From the NCBI GenBank assembly GCA_020744425.1, contig JAGMUV010000016.1, forward strand, positions 186,001-250,000: a stretch of DNA of 64,000 bases, written 5' to 3'. Source of the stretch: Dactylonectria macrodidyma (Eukaryota; Ascomycota; Sordariomycetes; Hypocreales; Nectriaceae). The position numbers and the translations under genes are program-made. This document shows positions 1 to 11,542 of the stretch, piece by piece; positions within the stretch are counted from its first letter, which is position 1, and each line of letters opens with the position of its first letter. The notes under the pieces were generated by a model. That model did no database searches and was not told the DNA's origin. It was given only the letters and a program-made list of their open reading frames with translations.

Positions 1-55
1 TGAACTTACAGTGGCCACCCGTGCGCTGACACCATCGTCTTCGTCAACTCCTAGC

Positions 56-2200
56 ATGTCCCGCCCAAGGACATCTCCTGTTTGGGAGTACTGCCGAATA
101 GAAGCAGGCAAGAGTACTCCGGTAGCCTGGGTCGATTCCAACGGAACGAAATGGTGGCATTGCCAGCCCTGCTTCGACAAGAAAAGAGACAAGAAATACA
201 ACTACTCAGGTGGATCATCCACCATCGTGAATCATTTGCGCAAGGAGCACAAGATTCTGGTCTCTGGAAGACAAGAAATCCGGCGGGAAGTCACGCAAAA
301 CCGTCTTGGAGACATCACTGCATTCCTGACGAATGAAACTCTACACTCCGCCAAGAAACGCAAGGCGACGGCAGAGGCAGATGCACTTGACCAAGCCACC
401 CTGCGCGAGCTGTACTGCCGCTACACCGTCGTCTGCAGTCTTCCCTTTGCTCATGTTGAACAGCCTGCCTTTCGCGACTTTATCCGGTACATTTGTCCGG
501 CTGCGGATGACTTCCTCCCGAGGTCTGGCGATACGGTTAAAAACGACTTACAATGGGGCTACGACAATAAAAAGGAGTTTGTGAAGCGAGCTCTGCAAAA
601 TGCACTTTCCTCGATCCACATTGTTCCCGACAACTGGACATCGCCAAATTGTTTGGGCGTAATAGGATTCACAGTTCAATTCGTTACCGAAGATCATGGC
701 CTGCAGTCCCTCGTGGTGAGGATAAAGGAGCTGGAAGGACAACACAGCGGCGAGAACATGGCAGAAGCCATCATGGAGTTCATACGAGAATATGGAATCG
801 CATCGAAAGTTGGATACTTCATGATGGATAATGCCACCAACATGAACACCATGATCGACAAAGTCTCCGACGACTTGGAACACGAGTTCGATGTTTTCTA
901 CGACCCTCTTCCACACCGACTTCGTTGTTTCGGCCACATCATTAATCTGGCCGTGATGGAGTTCCTCATAGGAAAGCGACCACCCACAATAGATTCCTAC
1001 CGTGGGCCGTCCGACGAGGAGGTTGAGCAATGGAGAACGCGAGGGGCAATAGGAAAACTTCATAATATCGTGGTCTACACCATGTGGACCCCCCAGCGAC
1101 TTCAAACGTTTACTGCTCTCAGCGACGGTCTGAGGTTACGGCGCGACAACGACACTCGTTGGAATTCGTGGTACAAAATGGTTGAGTGGGCACTCAGGCC
1201 TAAAGTCCGGCAAGCCATCACCATATTTTGTGCGCAAGAGCCGGCCCTGCAAGGGGATGTGCTGAATTCCTCTGACTGGGCAACTTTGGCCGAGACACAC
1301 AAATTTCTTGAGCCATTTCACGATGCTACAATGGCCAACGAAGGCATGGGAGACTCCATATCTGACGTTCTGCCTACCATGGATTATCTCCTGCATCACA
1401 TCGAGGCCTCCAAGGAGGCCACCACCCAACCCTACTTGGCTACAATGATGGAGGCGGCCTGGACCAAACTGGCCGACTACTATGAACTGACGGAAGATTC
1501 ACCGGTCTATTCAGCAGCAACAGTATTACATCCTTCTCTCAAGTGGGTTTACATGGAAAAGACGTGGGAGGACAGGAATGAGTGGATTGAGAAAGCTAAA
1601 GCTCGTGTGGGGGAACTTTGGAGGGAAACGTACAAGTCAACCACCTCCTTCTGCGCTGTTTTTCGACCAAGCTCGGCACAAGGGCCATCTACAGGACGAC
1701 CAAATGGGTACAAAATGTGGATGAAAGAGCAGAAGGCTACGATTTTCAACATGGATGATGACGAGTACGAAGTGTACTGCCGCGAGCCTGTGCTGATGGT
1801 ACCGGATCCGTTGAAATGGTGGCTAGAATCGGCCCAGCGAAGGCGATTCCCTAACTTATCCTTGATGGCCATCGACATTCTGTCGATTGCGCCTATGTCT
1901 ACTGAGACAGAGCGACTCTTCTCCAAAGCCAAACTTACGGTAACTGACCAGCGAGGATCTATGAATATTGAAACTTTGAATCTCTTGGAATGTTTGCGAT
2001 CCTGGGACAGGAGCGCTCTAATAGTCCCTTCAGAAGTAAGCATTCCGTTTCGGGAGGTGTTCGATTGTCTAATTATCGACTCTAGTGTTGCTATATCGAC
2101 CCGGCAGCAACGGGTACAATCTCCGATGCTCAGGATTCTGAGGGTGATAAGGAAGGCGGCCGCGGAGACGTTTTGCTGTTGGATTCTGTTGTTGGTGTAA
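56..2200 (+). CDS. hAT-superfamily transposase (element hAT-1, left end outside window)
   Basis: This gene encodes a DDE/RNase H-like cut-and-paste transposase of the hAT superfamily. The frame is open from base 11, but the first ATG is at 56. The bases just before position 12 (cttacag) look like a 3' splice site, so an upstream exon may lie outside the window. A BED-type zinc finger (WHCQPC ... HLRKEH) sits near residues 30-65. The hAT dimerisation block begins DPLKWW and continues through MAIDILSIAPMSTETERLFS near the C-terminus. The length (about 714 residues) is normal for fungal hAT proteins and no internal stop is present. The last 40 residues after SWDRSALI are not conserved-looking and could be read-on sequence. 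The element's right end probably lies at 5906, because hAT-2 inserted in its 3' region. The protein may still be functional; the missing left end prevents judging whether the element is complete. Confidence 0.9.
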   Translation: MSRPRTSPVWEYCRIEAGKSTPVAWVDSNGTKWWHCQPCFDKKRDKKYNYSGGSSTIVNHLRKEHKILVSGRQEIRREVTQNRLGDITAFLTNETLHSAKKRKATAEADALDQATLRELYCRYTVVCSLPFAHVEQPAFRDFIRYICPAADDFLPRSGDTVKNDLQWGYDNKKEFVKRALQNALSSIHIVPDNWTSPNCLGVIGFTVQFVTEDHGLQSLVVRIKELEGQHSGENMAEAIMEFIREYGIASKVGYFMMDNATNMNTMIDKVSDDLEHEFDVFYDPLPHRLRCFGHIINLAVMEFLIGKRPPTIDSYRGPSDEEVEQWRTRGAIGKLHNIVVYTMWTPQRLQTFTALSDGLRLRRDNDTRWNSWYKMVEWALRPKVRQAITIFCAQEPALQGDVLNSSDWATLAETHKFLEPFHDATMANEGMGDSISDVLPTMDYLLHHIEASKEATTQPYLATMMEAAWTKLADYYELTEDSPVYSAATVLHPSLKWVYMEKTWEDRNEWIEKAKARVGELWRETYKSTTSFCAVFRPSSAQGPSTGRPNGYKMWMKEQKATIFNMDDDEYEVYCREPVLMVPDPLKWWLESAQRRRFPNLSLMAIDILSIAPMSTETERLFSKAKLTVTDQRGSMNIETLNLLECLRSWDRSALIVPSEVSIPFREVFDCLIIDSSVAISTRQQRVQSPMLRILRVIRKAAAETFCCWILLLV

Positions 2201-2655
2201 CGGGTCAGGCCCACTTGGCTGGCGGCTCTGCCGCCAAGCCCGAATCCTTCTCCACAGCGCCATCAAGTTGATTCTCGAATCTTCTATATTAAAGAAGATA
2301 TAACGCGTCTTCATGCACCCAGTTTGTATTTAGATTCTTTCCTCTCTTCATCTTGAAAGTAAACAGCATAGGGACTAGTTAGTTGAATCAACTCGCTAGA
2401 GGCCTTTCACAGTTGGATCGTGTAGGGATGCTGAATGCACTTCATAAAAATAAAAAAAAGGCTGTTCTTGTTATTGACTGTAATTATTCTTTGGGTCAGT
2501 TATTATGATCGCAATGAGAGGTCCTTTGGGGCTTTATATCTTTAAGTGATCCCGTCTAGGACTTCAAACTTTAATATTGATCTTGACCCTGAAGTTGAGG
2601 GGGAAGTTCTTCCAACACAATTCGACGATGGCTTTGGGAAGCTTGGAGGCAGGTA
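2201..2655. other. 3' non-coding region of hAT-1
   Basis: No convincing gene was found. A short open stretch near 2580-2655 reads like acidic protein (DLDPEVEGEVLP...) and might be an old coding remnant. If hAT-2 is removed, this stretch runs straight into 5646-5906, which carries a hAT-type terminus. Confidence 0.4.
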
Positions 2656-2663
2656 CGGCGCAA
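2656..2663. repeat. Target-site duplication of hAT-2, left copy
   Basis: The sequence cggcgcaa directly abuts the CAGG terminus of hAT-2 and is identical to 5638-5645. Confidence 0.95.
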
Positions 2664-5637
2664 CAGGCTTTCTAACCATACGCGTATGGTTTAGTTAAAC
2701 CATATATTACTCATATATTGCCCATATACCTATACCATACGGTCTGAGGCGTATGACCATATATGATCATACGCGGGATAAAGTTGCTCCGAGCCAAAAA
2801 TAGTCAGGTAAGGAAATCGGCGGCACTAGAACACCTTGACCATCCTCCTGGTCCTGAAAGGCCTCCCTTTCCAATAAATCCATAAGGTAGAAAGATACTT
2901 GAATGGCAAATCGGTTGCTTAAGCTATGCGTGGGCAACTTGGACTGCCGTGCAACGTCTCCGTAGCTCCAATCCTAAGGCAACTATCAAGATCGCTTCGA
3001 GTCACGTTGTCAGACTTCATGTCAAGATCAAGTCGCTCACTTATAGCAAACAGCTAGTACGATCCTGCCTGGTAGGCAACAGCTGCTGCCTGTAAGGCAG
3101 CAACAGTATTCCAGATCATATAGTCTCATACGATTCCACTCCTTGAGATAGAAATCAAGTCTCATTCGTTAACCTTGCCCGAGTCACTGAGCGACCTTCT
3201 GACTGCCGTGACCGGCCGTCAGCTAGCCACGCCTCCGTGTCGCGCGACACTTCATGACGAAGCTAGTGGAAAGCCATGATGCCCGTTGATTGCTTGCGAT
3301 GGACTCCTTCCTCAGCCGCACACCTAGTGATCGCGAGTCCTCCATTGCTGCAACAATCGAGACGGCTTCTGAGAGACCTGATAGGCAGAGCTTACCCTCC
3401 ATTGAATCTTCCACTTCAACAACTCCAAAGCGCAAACGCATCACTACGGCCGATGCGACGTGGCAACACACTCGAAAACCTCAAGGATCCGAGCCTGAGC
3501 GCGCAGGACCAAAGCAAGACTTAGTGTTCTACTGCAAATACTGCAGCAACCCACCGTACTCCACATACGTGTCTACCACATTCCGCAACCACCTACTTAA
3601 GATACACTCAGTTGAAGCCGCTGGCTCAGAGCCAAATTCAACCAAGAAAGTGCGTACCAGCCTCATCAAAGAGGCGTTCAACAAAGCTGGCGAGATTGAG
3701 GTTGCTAAGCTTCAAGAAAGAGAGGAGCAAGTGCTACGGAACGTACTTAATCCAAAGGCTGCAATGGAAGCCTTAGTCCAGCTGCTTACTGTCCGCAATC
3801 TCCCATACAATTGCAATACTTGGCCAGGGTTGCACGCTCTGCTTATGGCGGCAAATTATACTGCAGAAGAGCTTATCAACACCTCCCACGGCCATGTCCA
3901 AAAACTCTGCTCAAACTCATATGCGATCCACAAAGATATTCTCCGAAAAAAGCTGCACTCCTCACCTACCAAGCTTCACCTCTCTGCTTACGTATGGAGC
4001 GCACCAAACCACAAAGCTTTCCTAGGAATATGTGTGCAATTTATGCAGGAAGGCACGAAAAATCCCTGCCAGGCACTGCTGGCCTTACCTGAACTTCCCG
4101 GCATAGACGGCCCTGGAAGCCACAGCGGAGCCGAGCAGTGGAAGCTCCTTCAGCCAGTCATTGAGGAGTACGGCATCTCACGCCAGCTGGGATATATTAC
4201 AGGAGATAATCACGGTTCCAATGACGTGCTATGTCGTCTATTGAGCCACTTCCTTGATGGACGAGGCGTCGCCTGGAATGCAAGACACCGACGGATTCGT
4301 TGCCATGGCCACGTTGTCAACCTTTGCGTCCAAGCGTTTCTTTTCATGGATAGCAAAGAGGCTGTGCTTGAAGCCTGCAGGCAGATTGAAAAGATGGACC
4401 AAGCTTCGTTCAACATTGACATGATGCAGGGTTGGAAGAAGCGAAAGGAGCGTGGCTGGAGTCAACTCGGTCCGCTCGGCAAGGTGCATAATACTGCTAT
4501 CCATATTAGAGCGAACGATTACAGGTATAATCTCTTTCGGAGGCGTGCCGGCAAAGTCCTCGGGCTCGACAACGATACACGCTGGAACCCATGGTTTCTT
4601 CTGCTCGATGCCGCTCTTGATAAGGAGGAGCATATCAAGTGGTATCAGGACAAGTACTACGACGCCCTTGTGGACGACTACTTAGCACCACAGGATTGGC
4701 AAAACCTTCGCGAGACGCGGAACTTCCTACAGCCGTTTTGGAAGACAACTCTCCTTACTGAGGAGTATCGTTCAACGCTCGATCGTACATTATTTACGAT
4801 GGACGTCCTTCACAAGCATTACCAGCAAGCATTCAACAAATACAAGATGAACCAACAGCTACTTGGTCCAGTACTGACGAGCTGGCATGTCTTCGACAAA
4901 TACTACCAGCTCTCCGATGAGAGCCCGGCATAGGGTGCAGCGCTTACTCTCCATCCATCCCAAGGAAAGGCTCATATACAGAAAAATTGGCCAAAGGCAT
5001 GGCATAAGAAGATCTTTACAGGAGTGAAGAAGTTGTGGGAAGACGAATACAAGAACCTGCCAACCGTTTATGCTACTCCTTCCATTGTTCCGGCACTGGA
5101 ACTGGATGAGTATGACCTGCTTGCACAGGAGCTTAATGTCATAGGCACAGAGCCCGACGTTGACGAATACGAAACCTACACCTCCCAGCCACCCATCCCA
5201 ATCGACTGCTCCTCCCTTGCCTGGTGGCTCCGCGATGAGCAGAAGGAGCGCTTTCCCCGACTGTCAAAGATGGCAATAGACATTCTCTCAATACCCGCCA
5301 TGTCTGCTGACCCTGAGCGTACATTCTCTGTAGCACGGCGTACAATTTCGTGGGATCGAATGCTCCTTGGAGCATCGACAATTGAAAAGGGGGAGTGCTT
5401 AAAGAGCTGGATTCGCAGCGGTATAACGGCAGGGCTACAAGTAGACGAGGTTGAACAATACGAGTACATGGCAGAGGAGGGAAGCACCAGCGCTCTAGAG
5501 GAAGATGTCGGCCCTTGACCGGTTTGACGTCATTTGCCGTATGGGCAATATATGGTTTAGTTCGCCATACGAGAATAAATCATACACCATAAACCATTCA
5601 GGTCCGTATGGCGTATGGCGTATGGTTAGAAAGCCTG
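2664..5637 (+). mobile_element. Complete hAT element hAT-2 (2974 bp) with TIRs and 8-bp TSD
   Basis: The two ends are inverted copies: both begin CAGGCTTTCTAACCATACG when read inward. The 8 bp cggcgcaa lies immediately outside on both sides (2656-2663 and 5638-5645), the exact 8-bp target-site duplication expected of hAT. The subterminal regions are rich in short CATACG/CGTATGG repeats, typical hAT transposase binding-site clusters. The element contains one transposase gene (3299-5518) with one stop codon in it. It is inserted in the 3' part of hAT-1. Confidence 0.95.
3299..5518 (+). pseudogene. hAT-2 transposase, one in-frame stop
   Basis: This is the transposase of hAT-2. Translation from the ATG at 3299 (MDSFLSRTPSD) gives a BED-like finger (FYCKYCSNPP ... 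HLLKIH) near residues 70-105. The catalytic-core landmarks GYITGDNHGSNDV and CHGHVVNLCVQAF follow, then GPLGKVHN and DNDTRWNPW. The frame meets a TAG at 4931-4933 directly after DESPA, then continues in the same frame through GAALTLHPS to the dimerisation block SLAWWLRDEQ ... SIPAMSADPERTFSVARRT and a natural stop at 5518. A single nonsense change therefore separates it from an intact gene of about 740 codons. Intact TIRs and TSD suggest recent insertion and recent loss of function, unless the stop is read through. Confidence 0.9.
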
Positions 5638-5645
5638 CGGCGCAA
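5638..5645. repeat. Target-site duplication of hAT-2, right copy
   Basis: The sequence cggcgcaa directly follows the CCTG terminus of hAT-2 and is identical to 2656-2663. Confidence 0.95.
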
Positions 5646-5906
5646 GGCCACGAGTCATGTGTTATGTTTGGACTAATAGTCTAGACCACAGTTTGCACTG
5701 TAGTCTAGTCTGGTGGTGACGGACGGACCGATAGTCCAGTCTGCACGTCTCAATCAGACTGCCAGTCCGGTCTGCACAATCTCAGTCAGACTGCCAGTCC
5801 AGTCTGACCAAAGTCAGACGACTGCTAGTTTAGTCTGGCCAAGTCAGACGGACTAAGGGGCAGTCTGAGGTGTCCGGACGGACTATTTGGACTATTAGGA
5901 GCGCTG
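5646..5906. repeat. Subterminal-repeat array and hAT-type terminus, probably the right end of hAT-1
   Basis: The stretch is packed with CAGTCTG/CAGACTG-like units in both orientations (for example agtccagtctg, agtcagactgcc). It ends ggactattaggagcgctg at 5906. Read inward, that terminus is CAGCGCTCCTAATAGTCC, the same as both ends of the split MITE at 46823 and 49268. Clustered short repeats beside a CAG terminus are normal for hAT ends. Removing hAT-2 places this array downstream of the hAT-1 transposase, so I infer it is the hAT-1 right end. Confidence 0.55.
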
Positions 5907-6789
5907 CTTCCAGAAGAGGGTGGGGTAGAACTGTAGCAACGAGGTCCTCCACCTTGTTCGGAAACACGACAATATGGCCCTTCACGTGCTTCCGGTACCG
6001 TAATATGCATGGAATGTAACTAAGTTGTCGCTCAATTTGTTAGGATTCGAACCACCGCTCTGGACCAACAAACCAGCCGCACTCACTTCCTGGCCAGTCG
6101 CCTTGTGTGCATGACATGCCACACTCGCCGCATCAGCCCTGTTACCACTGAAATAGCCAAATTAGGCACCAGAACATCCACCAACAGTTGGGATAGCTCT
6201 GAGCTGGCTGGACAAATGACGATGCATCCATGGTAAATTGGAACGAGATTGGGATGCGGTGGCAACACAATGAAATGAGGTCAGTAACAAAAGCACTCTG
6301 CCCAAGAGTGGAATGGTGAGAAGGATTGAGTATGGAGAAGATAAAGGGGCGAAGCGGCTGTCGCAGGTGATTTGCATTTAAGGCTTTAAGTGGGACGCCA
6401 CTGCACTCGTATTCACCCACTGTCACAGTTAGCGTCAAGGCTATCGAGCAGTCGGTCCGGTTTTCATGTCGACTAATCCCTTAGCACAATGCCACTTACG
6501 TCAAGGTCGGTAACTCGGGAAATTCATTAGCTGGAGACCCTCGGAGAGTTCCGGTATGTCACAGCATGGCGTTTTGTGGCCGCCATTTGGTGTAGTACCT
6601 CACCGGGGAAAGAAATTACGACTAGCAAATGCCGACACTCAGAACCTTGAGAATCGACGATGGGATCAGGTCTAGGCCAGGCACTTGGCCCAATGCTAGC
6701 CCGATTTGCGCCACGCGGCGGGAACATAATGGGAAACATAGATCTTGAAGCAAGGATGGGACGGCAGTGTCTAGAGGAAAATCGAGCAG
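5907..6789. other. No recognisable gene
   Basis: Only short open frames without recognisable domains were found here. Confidence 0.5.
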
Positions 6790-7344
6790 GCCTTGTTAGC
6801 GGTTAGTACCTGCATTATCTCTATTATTCGCATCCAGACCCTGAAGATTGCAGCCTCTACTAAAGATCCTAACTGGGATAATGTAGATGCTGCAATATGG
6901 TCATTCATTGAACTTAACATTGCTATTATAGCAACCTGTCTGCCAACCCTTCGACCAATCTTCTCCAAGGTGATGCCCCGTCTGTTCGGCTCCTCCCTAG
7001 GGCGGAGCTATGGCCGATCTAGGAATGGAGCATATGTCCAAGCCCCTAGCAACCGCTCCTTGGCGAACTCAAACAAAAAGTCCACGCTTGGCAGATCAGA
7101 GAGCACAGGGTCGCTCCAAGAACATGAGAGCATCGAGGCATCGAGGCATGACTTCAACACGTCACCTCCTGGCGATTACCACATCAGTGTTAGCATCACT
7201 GGAGGTGAGAAGCAGCGCCAGTTTCCCAAGAAGGCAGAATTACGGCATTTCAGGAAGGAGGACGAGGTGGTCAGAGGGGGCATTCAGGCGAGAACGATTT
7301 TCATACAATATGTCACAAATGAGAAGGAGAAGCAGGAGAAGTGA
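6790..7344 (+). pseudogene. C-terminal fragment of a SAT4/rhodopsin-domain membrane protein
   Basis: The frame encodes the last transmembrane segments and cytoplasmic tail typical of the fungal SAT4-type integral membrane family. The hallmark is DPNWDNVDAAIWSFIELN followed by IAIIATCLPTLRPI, which corresponds to ADITWWNVDPALWSLAEI in the intact relative at 8009-9242. A serine-rich tail of about 120 residues follows. The N-terminal transmembrane helices are absent. Upstream in this frame there is a TAG 18 bases before the conserved part, and no earlier exon could be assembled. It therefore looks like a truncated paralogue of the neighbouring gene on the opposite strand. Confidence 0.65.
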
Positions 7345-8008
7345 CAGCGGTTTGCCCTCATAACAGCTCTCACTCCTTTATACCACTAATAAAAAACTTT
7401 TACACCATCTAATTCCACCAATTTATCCCTGCTTTTGTCACCGGTATTCGAGTAATCCCAGATAAACATCTATTTGTGAACCCTTGCGGTAACACTTATT
7501 TGAAAAGCAATTAAGTTGTCTGTATTTCCTGCAAAAGTGTTACGTAACACCTTGTTGCCGCCTGATCTAGCTCAGCCTGAACCATGCCAACAAACCCGAG
7601 GCAGGAAATTGGAAATGGCTACCAGGCCGGCAGATACCATGACGACCACCAGCTTCCGCACGAACTTGCTTTCCGGCGCTCTCTACTCTGACATAGACAT
7701 GATGCCAGGGGATGTGGACAAGGTTGCCAGGAGCATGGTGGATGTCATTACGAGGAAGGAGTGTCGCGGTAGGGTGACCCTGGGCCATTCGTGACCCATT
7801 AGGCTCAGATGGATGCGGTTATGCTGCACAGAAATGCGAGAAGCATCTGCAGGTGTTAAATAGCTAGAAAGCGGTCAGCTTCAACACCGGCCGTGACGGA
7901 GCGGCGACAAAGCTCAGGCACAAGTTTACAACTTCGGTCACCCAGGAATAGCCAGGAGCTAAGAACCGGTCGTAGGTAGATTAATTATCGCCCACTGAGT
8001 ATTCTTAT
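7345..8008. other. Intergenic; one unassigned ORF
   Basis: A 92-codon plus-strand frame at 7516-7794 starts with TTG. Its second half (TNLLSGALYSDIDMMPGDVD) vaguely resembles the C-terminus of a short-chain dehydrogenase. I would not call it a gene. Confidence 0.3.
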
Positions 8009-9242
8009 TTACACACTTATTACATTAACTACAGTCTGGTCACTGTCTACGCTGCTTAGCGTATTTCGATCTCGACTTAATTCTCCCTGTACCTCAGACG
8101 CAGTGGTGTAAGACTCCATATCTGACTTGGTAGATTTCGACCGGAGTCTCAGCTTGCTTAACGGAGTCGACGTGCGGACAACAAACGACTTGACCCGCAC
8201 AGTCAACGGCTTCAAGAATGGGAGACAGGCGCAGGCAATGCCCGCTGTTATTTCCGCGAGGGACCATAGAGCGGGATCGACATTCCACCATGTGATGTCT
8301 GCCTCAGGGTGAAGCCATTGAATCCGCATGATTGAAATGCCAACAATTCTATGGGTTTTGGATTGTCAGTGGCATTCCTTAATCGAACTGTTCTGGAATA
8401 GCGAACTTACAAGAACCCTACACAGAAAATGCCCATGAGATAGACTTTCTGAGAGCGCGGTAGGTGTAGCTTCCACAAGTCTGGAAGGGGGAGTATTATT
8501 ATCATGAGGTCGCTGACAATGTTGAAAGCTCCGTTGACATACCACCACCGCACCTGATGTTTGTAAGTGATGCAGGTGGCGTCAATACTGTGGTCCCACC
8601 AGGCCTGAAGAGGAATACACAATACAAAGACCAAAATTCCTTGAGAAACTCCCCATAGTACTATGATGACGATAGCTGCAATGCAGACGCTTCGCATCTT
8701 GGAGACCAACAGAAGGCGATAATAGTTGAGAAGAAATGTCATCTTGATGAAGAAAAGAGAGTACGTGTAAAACATGACGGATAACCAAAAGCACTATTTT
8801 GGGACGTTAGATACGGAACTACATCGATGAACCAAAGCATTACTATACCCTGAGATAAAGTACTATTTCTTCCGGAGATAGTGTGTTCATATGTCTCCCG
8901 AGACCGTATTTAGTCACTGTCCGGCGTCAGCTGTTGTTCAAACGGGAGAGTTTTTCTTGAACGGGAACGTACTTGCGACCTGAGAAACACCGCATCCCAT
9001 TATGGTCGCCTTTTGAAATCATTTAGTTTAAGCTTATAATCAGTTCCCCCGGATAGGACCGTCTAACTTACCCATGCGGCAATCGAAGTTGCATCGTCCA
9101 GCGCGAATTGCTTCAATAATCCTCGGCTCAAGATACGCAGCCCAACCATCAATGCGGAGACGGTTAGGAGAAATACAACACCGCCAATGAGCACTGGGGC
9201 TCTTGTCTCGGATGCGTCCGGGATCGCGTCTTCGGAGGCCAT
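8009..9242 (-). CDS. SAT4-family / rhodopsin-domain integral membrane protein, five exons
   Basis: This host gene encodes a seven-transmembrane protein of the fungal SAT4-like (rhodopsin domain) family; no member's biochemical role is firmly known. Spliced exons on the minus strand are 9242-9072, 9009-8973, 8916-8849, 8793-8411 and 8348-8009. The introns are 55-62 nt with GT...AG ends, and the frame is exact across all four junctions (332 residues). The start is the ATG opening MASEDAIPD, after which the first membrane helix follows. Family landmarks in order are LDDATSIAAW, KYGLGRHMNTLSPEE, YLRCFWLSVMFYTYSL, the long helix with CIPLQAWWD, NIVSDLMIIILPLPDLWKL and WWNVDPALWSLAEI. A Ser/Thr-rich cytoplasmic tail ends the protein. 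Nothing looks damaged. Confidence 0.85.
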
Positions 9243-10560
9243 GATATATCGGGGCCTGACAGCCAACAGTGGGACATGGGTTGGGCGTCACACGATGTAC
9301 CAGCGATCGAGCGTGGTGAATGAGTTGGGAGGAAGGAGGGAATATTTATCACAGCGCAGCGGACTTTTGTAGCCTTGCCCTGTTGCCATGGCTTGAACCA
9401 TGTCTCAGAGTGTCGATCACTGGAATGCTAGACAGGGTGACGGGTCAAGCTATTCCGTTTTCAGTTTCCCCTGCCTCATCTGACGCCAAAGAGGCTTTGT
9501 GATAAGCCACATTTGTGTCAGAACCCGGTCGCTCATTTGCTAAAGCAAATTCTTCAAACCTCTTTAGGTCTTCAGTTTTATCTACGGCGCCCCTCACTAT
9601 TCCTTGCTGGTTCTGTTACCAGGAATGCAAGCCTATCACTATTCAATCAATCTAACCGGCAACCGGCACTTACAGGTCGAGAACGGGCTGGACTCCATCA
9701 GTTCAATGCCAGCTTAGGGCTGCCAAGGGTCCCCAGCGCGAAGTTGGCCACTTGGGTGATGGAAGTGGGGCAGCCACTGGGAAGATGGCCTCCAAAAGCG
9801 GCACCATGAAAACCCAAGAATGTCTGCCCCCTCCTCCGAACATCGATGTCAACTTCCCGTTACTCTACAGTTGACATGTGATATATATTCACGGTGATAT
9901 ATATCACTTTAGCACTTTAGCACAGTGTGATATCACTTTAGCATATCACAATACGCAAGTCTGCTGGGAGTGAAGTAGGAGAATGGGACATACTAACAAC
10001 CGGAACCAGGAAACATTGACACAATACTAACGCAAAGCAGCCTCATTTTGACAGACCATGCTTCAGCTGCTGAGGATAGGATGCTGAACACTTGGAGAAA
10101 TTGGCCTTCAAGCAGGCCTGTCAGAGAAAGTCAAGCGAGACCAAAAGAAAGTTACTCGGGGAGATAAAGTGGGGCTTTACTTTGTGGTCAGTATTGAAGT
10201 GGCAGAAATGTAAATAGCATAGCGTGTTCCATGGCCCTATGAGATCCGTTCTCCCGGGCGTAATAAATCTACTACTACTACTACTACTAATCACTCACAA
10301 TATAAACCATTTACGGCCCGGTTTACGGTTGGGAATTGACCAGACCGTTACTGTTTACTTTACTCTAATGCTAATGACTGTGCCCTGATGTCGTTTCCAT
10401 AGGAGCATTTTCTACGCTCTTTTCACTCCTCCCACAGTTCAGACAACTGTTCTGCTCCAATGTCGATTGACATGTTGATCGTGACAATCCCAAATCAGGA
10501 CTTCCTGCATCTGGGCGCAGCGAAGTAGAGCACCAGGACAGACATTTAACTTCGCCCTCC
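9243..10560. other. Intergenic; AT-rich palindromic patch and a CTA microsatellite
   Basis: No gene was recognised. Around 9880-9955 there are repeated gatatatatcac/tagcac words forming short palindromes. A perfect (CTA)7 microsatellite lies at 10269-10289. Confidence 0.5.
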
Positions 10561-11487
10561 CTATACGATTCTTACAACCTTCTTCTCAGGAAACCACGCA
10601 TCAGGCCAGTAGAACATGTCCCGGTCCTGTCGAATAATGTTGTAGCTCTCATCACATATCAGTCCTACGCGTTCCCATGCGTCGGATATGCTTTTTGAGG
10701 GCTGAAGCACGAGGGCCATTACATTGTAAAGCGACCAGCTCTGATTTGAATGATCAGACCGTAGCTGTCCATTCTTTTTGAGGCACTCAAGCAACAGTAC
10801 GAGTACCTCATCGCCTGGCTCTACCTCGGCGGGCTTAGCGGTACAGAGCTTGGGGATATCGAGCTGGAACTTTTGTCTCCTGACAGGTCCTACCTGCCCA
10901 TCAGGTAACATGTCTGCTTGCTCCACCACGCACATCGTCGCTCCAGACCGTTCGGGTGAAGGATAATGTGCAATAACGGCCATCCCAGTGTAGCCCCGCA
11001 CCTCAATCCATCCCGAACTCACCTGTCCGTGCGGGTCTAGTCCTTTGGCGGTTGACGAGAAGCCTAGGATCTCGCAAACCCAGTAAGTGTCGTATCCTCC
11101 ACGACTTCTTATTAGCGGCGGATGGTAACTGATCGCGCCTTCGACAGAGGCCCAGCTAAACGTCGGGGCGCGGTAGCAACGTGGTCGATAGGAAGTCGGC
11201 GAGCAGGTCCAGAAAAGGGCAGCGGGCAAATGTGTTGACCAGATACCAGCAATGTATGTAATAGTATGAGGGCTTTTGGTATTGTGCTCTGATGAGATAA
11301 CTTTAGATGCTGAGACCGCAATACCAGAAAGCGCGGGAAGGCGGTCCACTTCATGAGTGAGCTTAAGCCTAGTGTAGTCCTCGACAAGGTAGTTCCATGT
11401 ATAAAATATGCTGACACCCTCACCGGCGGTGGGGAGGGTGTAATACAGTCCGAAGGATGTATCTCTATGCGTGACATTTTTTCGCAC
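10561..11487 (-). pseudogene. 3' half of a HET-domain (heterokaryon incompatibility) gene
   Basis: The minus-strand frame encodes the region that follows the HET domain in fungal incompatibility proteins. It begins near TWNYLVEDYTRLKLTHEVDR, then LPALSGIA, a YIAGIWSTHLPAALFW segment, RAPTFSWASVEG and a C-terminal tail ending VVRIV. The HET domain itself (ALSHCWG, WIDSLCI) is missing. The apparent start codon is GTG, and a stop lies about 30 bases upstream in frame, so no complete gene starts here. A HET 5' half lies 4.4 kb upstream on the same strand (15858-17558), separated by mobile DNA. The two may once have been one gene. Confidence 0.7.
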
Positions 11488-11542
11488 TCTCTGTGTACTA
11501 TAGCGACGTCATCAAGAAAAAACAGGTTGGAATAGTGGCCGG

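Noticed and set aside
6035..6110. tRNA-like B box (ggttcgaatcc on the minus strand)
   Set aside because: The T-arm stem does not pair properly and no acceptor stem or A box at the right distance could be folded.
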